DNA of 22,840 nt, taken from positions 1 to 22,840 of the forward strand of contig CAUZEO010000039.1 of the NCBI GenBank assembly GCA_963578625.1. The letters run 5' to 3'. Below, piece after piece: positions 22,637 through 22,840 of the stretch. The first letter of the stretch is position 1. The number at the start of each line of letters is the position of its first letter. The notes beneath the pieces are model-generated. The model had not been told where the DNA came from and did no database searches. It saw only the letters and a program-made list of their open reading frames with translations. The position numbers were made by a program, and so were the translations under genes. The DNA comes from CAUZEO01 sp963578625. GTDB taxonomy: Bacteria; Verrucomicrobiota; Kiritimatiellia; SLOV01.

Positions 22637-22840
22637 CGGTCTTCGTCTTCTTCAGGTAGGCGTTGATAAAGCGATCGAGTCCGCCGTCCATCACCGCCTG
22701 GACATTTCCGGTCTCTTCGTCCGTCCGGTGATCCTTTACCATCGTATAGGGCTGCATGACATACGACCGGATCTGGCTGCCCCAGGCGATCTCCCCCTTC
22801 TTGCCATAAAATTTCTCCATCTCCTTGCGCTTCTGGTCCA
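22620..22840 (-). CDS. prfB: Peptide chain release factor 2, C-terminal end (partial)
   Basis: The frame enters from the right edge and gives the last 73 residues of RF2, which recognises UAA/UGA and releases the finished peptide. It reads DQKRKEMEKFYGKKGEIAWG, then SQIRSYVMQPYTMVKDHRT, with DEETGNVQAVMDGGLDRFI and AYLKK at the end. The sequence RSYVxQPYxMVKDHRT with ETGN is diagnostic for RF2 rather than RF1. The GGQ catalytic loop and the programmed frameshift site, if any, lie outside the window. An internal ATG at 22820 is not the start. The stop overlaps trpC by 17 bases. Confidence 0.95.
   Translation of the reverse strand, partial: DQKRKEMEKFYGKKGEIAWGSQIRSYVMQPYTMVKDHRTDEETGNVQAVMDGGLDRFINAYLKKTKTDEHSG

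Overview
The window looks like chromosomal DNA of a member of the PVC superphylum (Verrucomicrobiota / Kiritimatiellota / Lentisphaerota type). The best marker is a 51-residue protein at 15204-15359 that matches the small basic protein family I know only from Chlamydiae and Verrucomicrobia relatives. A 39-residue lysine/alanine-repeat histone H1-like protein, tandem membrane-anchored Ser/Thr kinases and a heptosyltransferase fragment fit a Gram-negative lineage of that kind. The phylum is inferred, not proven. No tRNA, rRNA or CRISPR array is visible.

Left part, + strand (1-7125): the tail of the ATP synthase operon (atpD 3' end, then a short atpC) runs into two small membrane proteins. After about 660 bases without a convincing gene come two tandem, full-length paralogous Ser/Thr kinase-like proteins. 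Each has a cytoplasmic kinase domain, one membrane segment and a large C-terminal extracytoplasmic region. Both share the same altered kinase motifs.

Scar region (7126-7828): a truncated IS3-type transposase start lies directly beside the surviving C-terminus of a glycosyltransferase family 9 (heptosyltransferase-like) gene. This looks like the residue of an insertion or deletion event.

Middle part, - strand (7829-14188): a membrane-anchored SGNH hydrolase, aspS, hisS, an HU/IHF-type DNA-binding protein, a type I-beta DAHP synthase and a small two-helix membrane protein.

Then, still on the - strand (14495-16939): an RsuA/RluB-type pseudouridine synthase with no ordinary start codon, coupled to the small basic protein; an unrecognised protein coupled to nrdR; a long hairpin terminator; and the Lys/Ala-repeat protein. 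A roughly 380-base intergenic stretch with several perfect hairpins follows.

Right part, - strand (17324-22840): a very compact operon read prfB-trpC-trpF-trpB-yicC-gmk-coaC-coaB. Most of its genes overlap by 1-17 bases. Tryptophan synthesis genes lacking trpA are joined to RNA quality control (yicC), guanylate kinase and coenzyme A synthesis encoded as two separate proteins.

Most of the window is housekeeping. The least ordinary items are the kinase pair with a DFF motif, the apparent ATT start, the IS/glycosyltransferase scar and the short DNA-binding protein.
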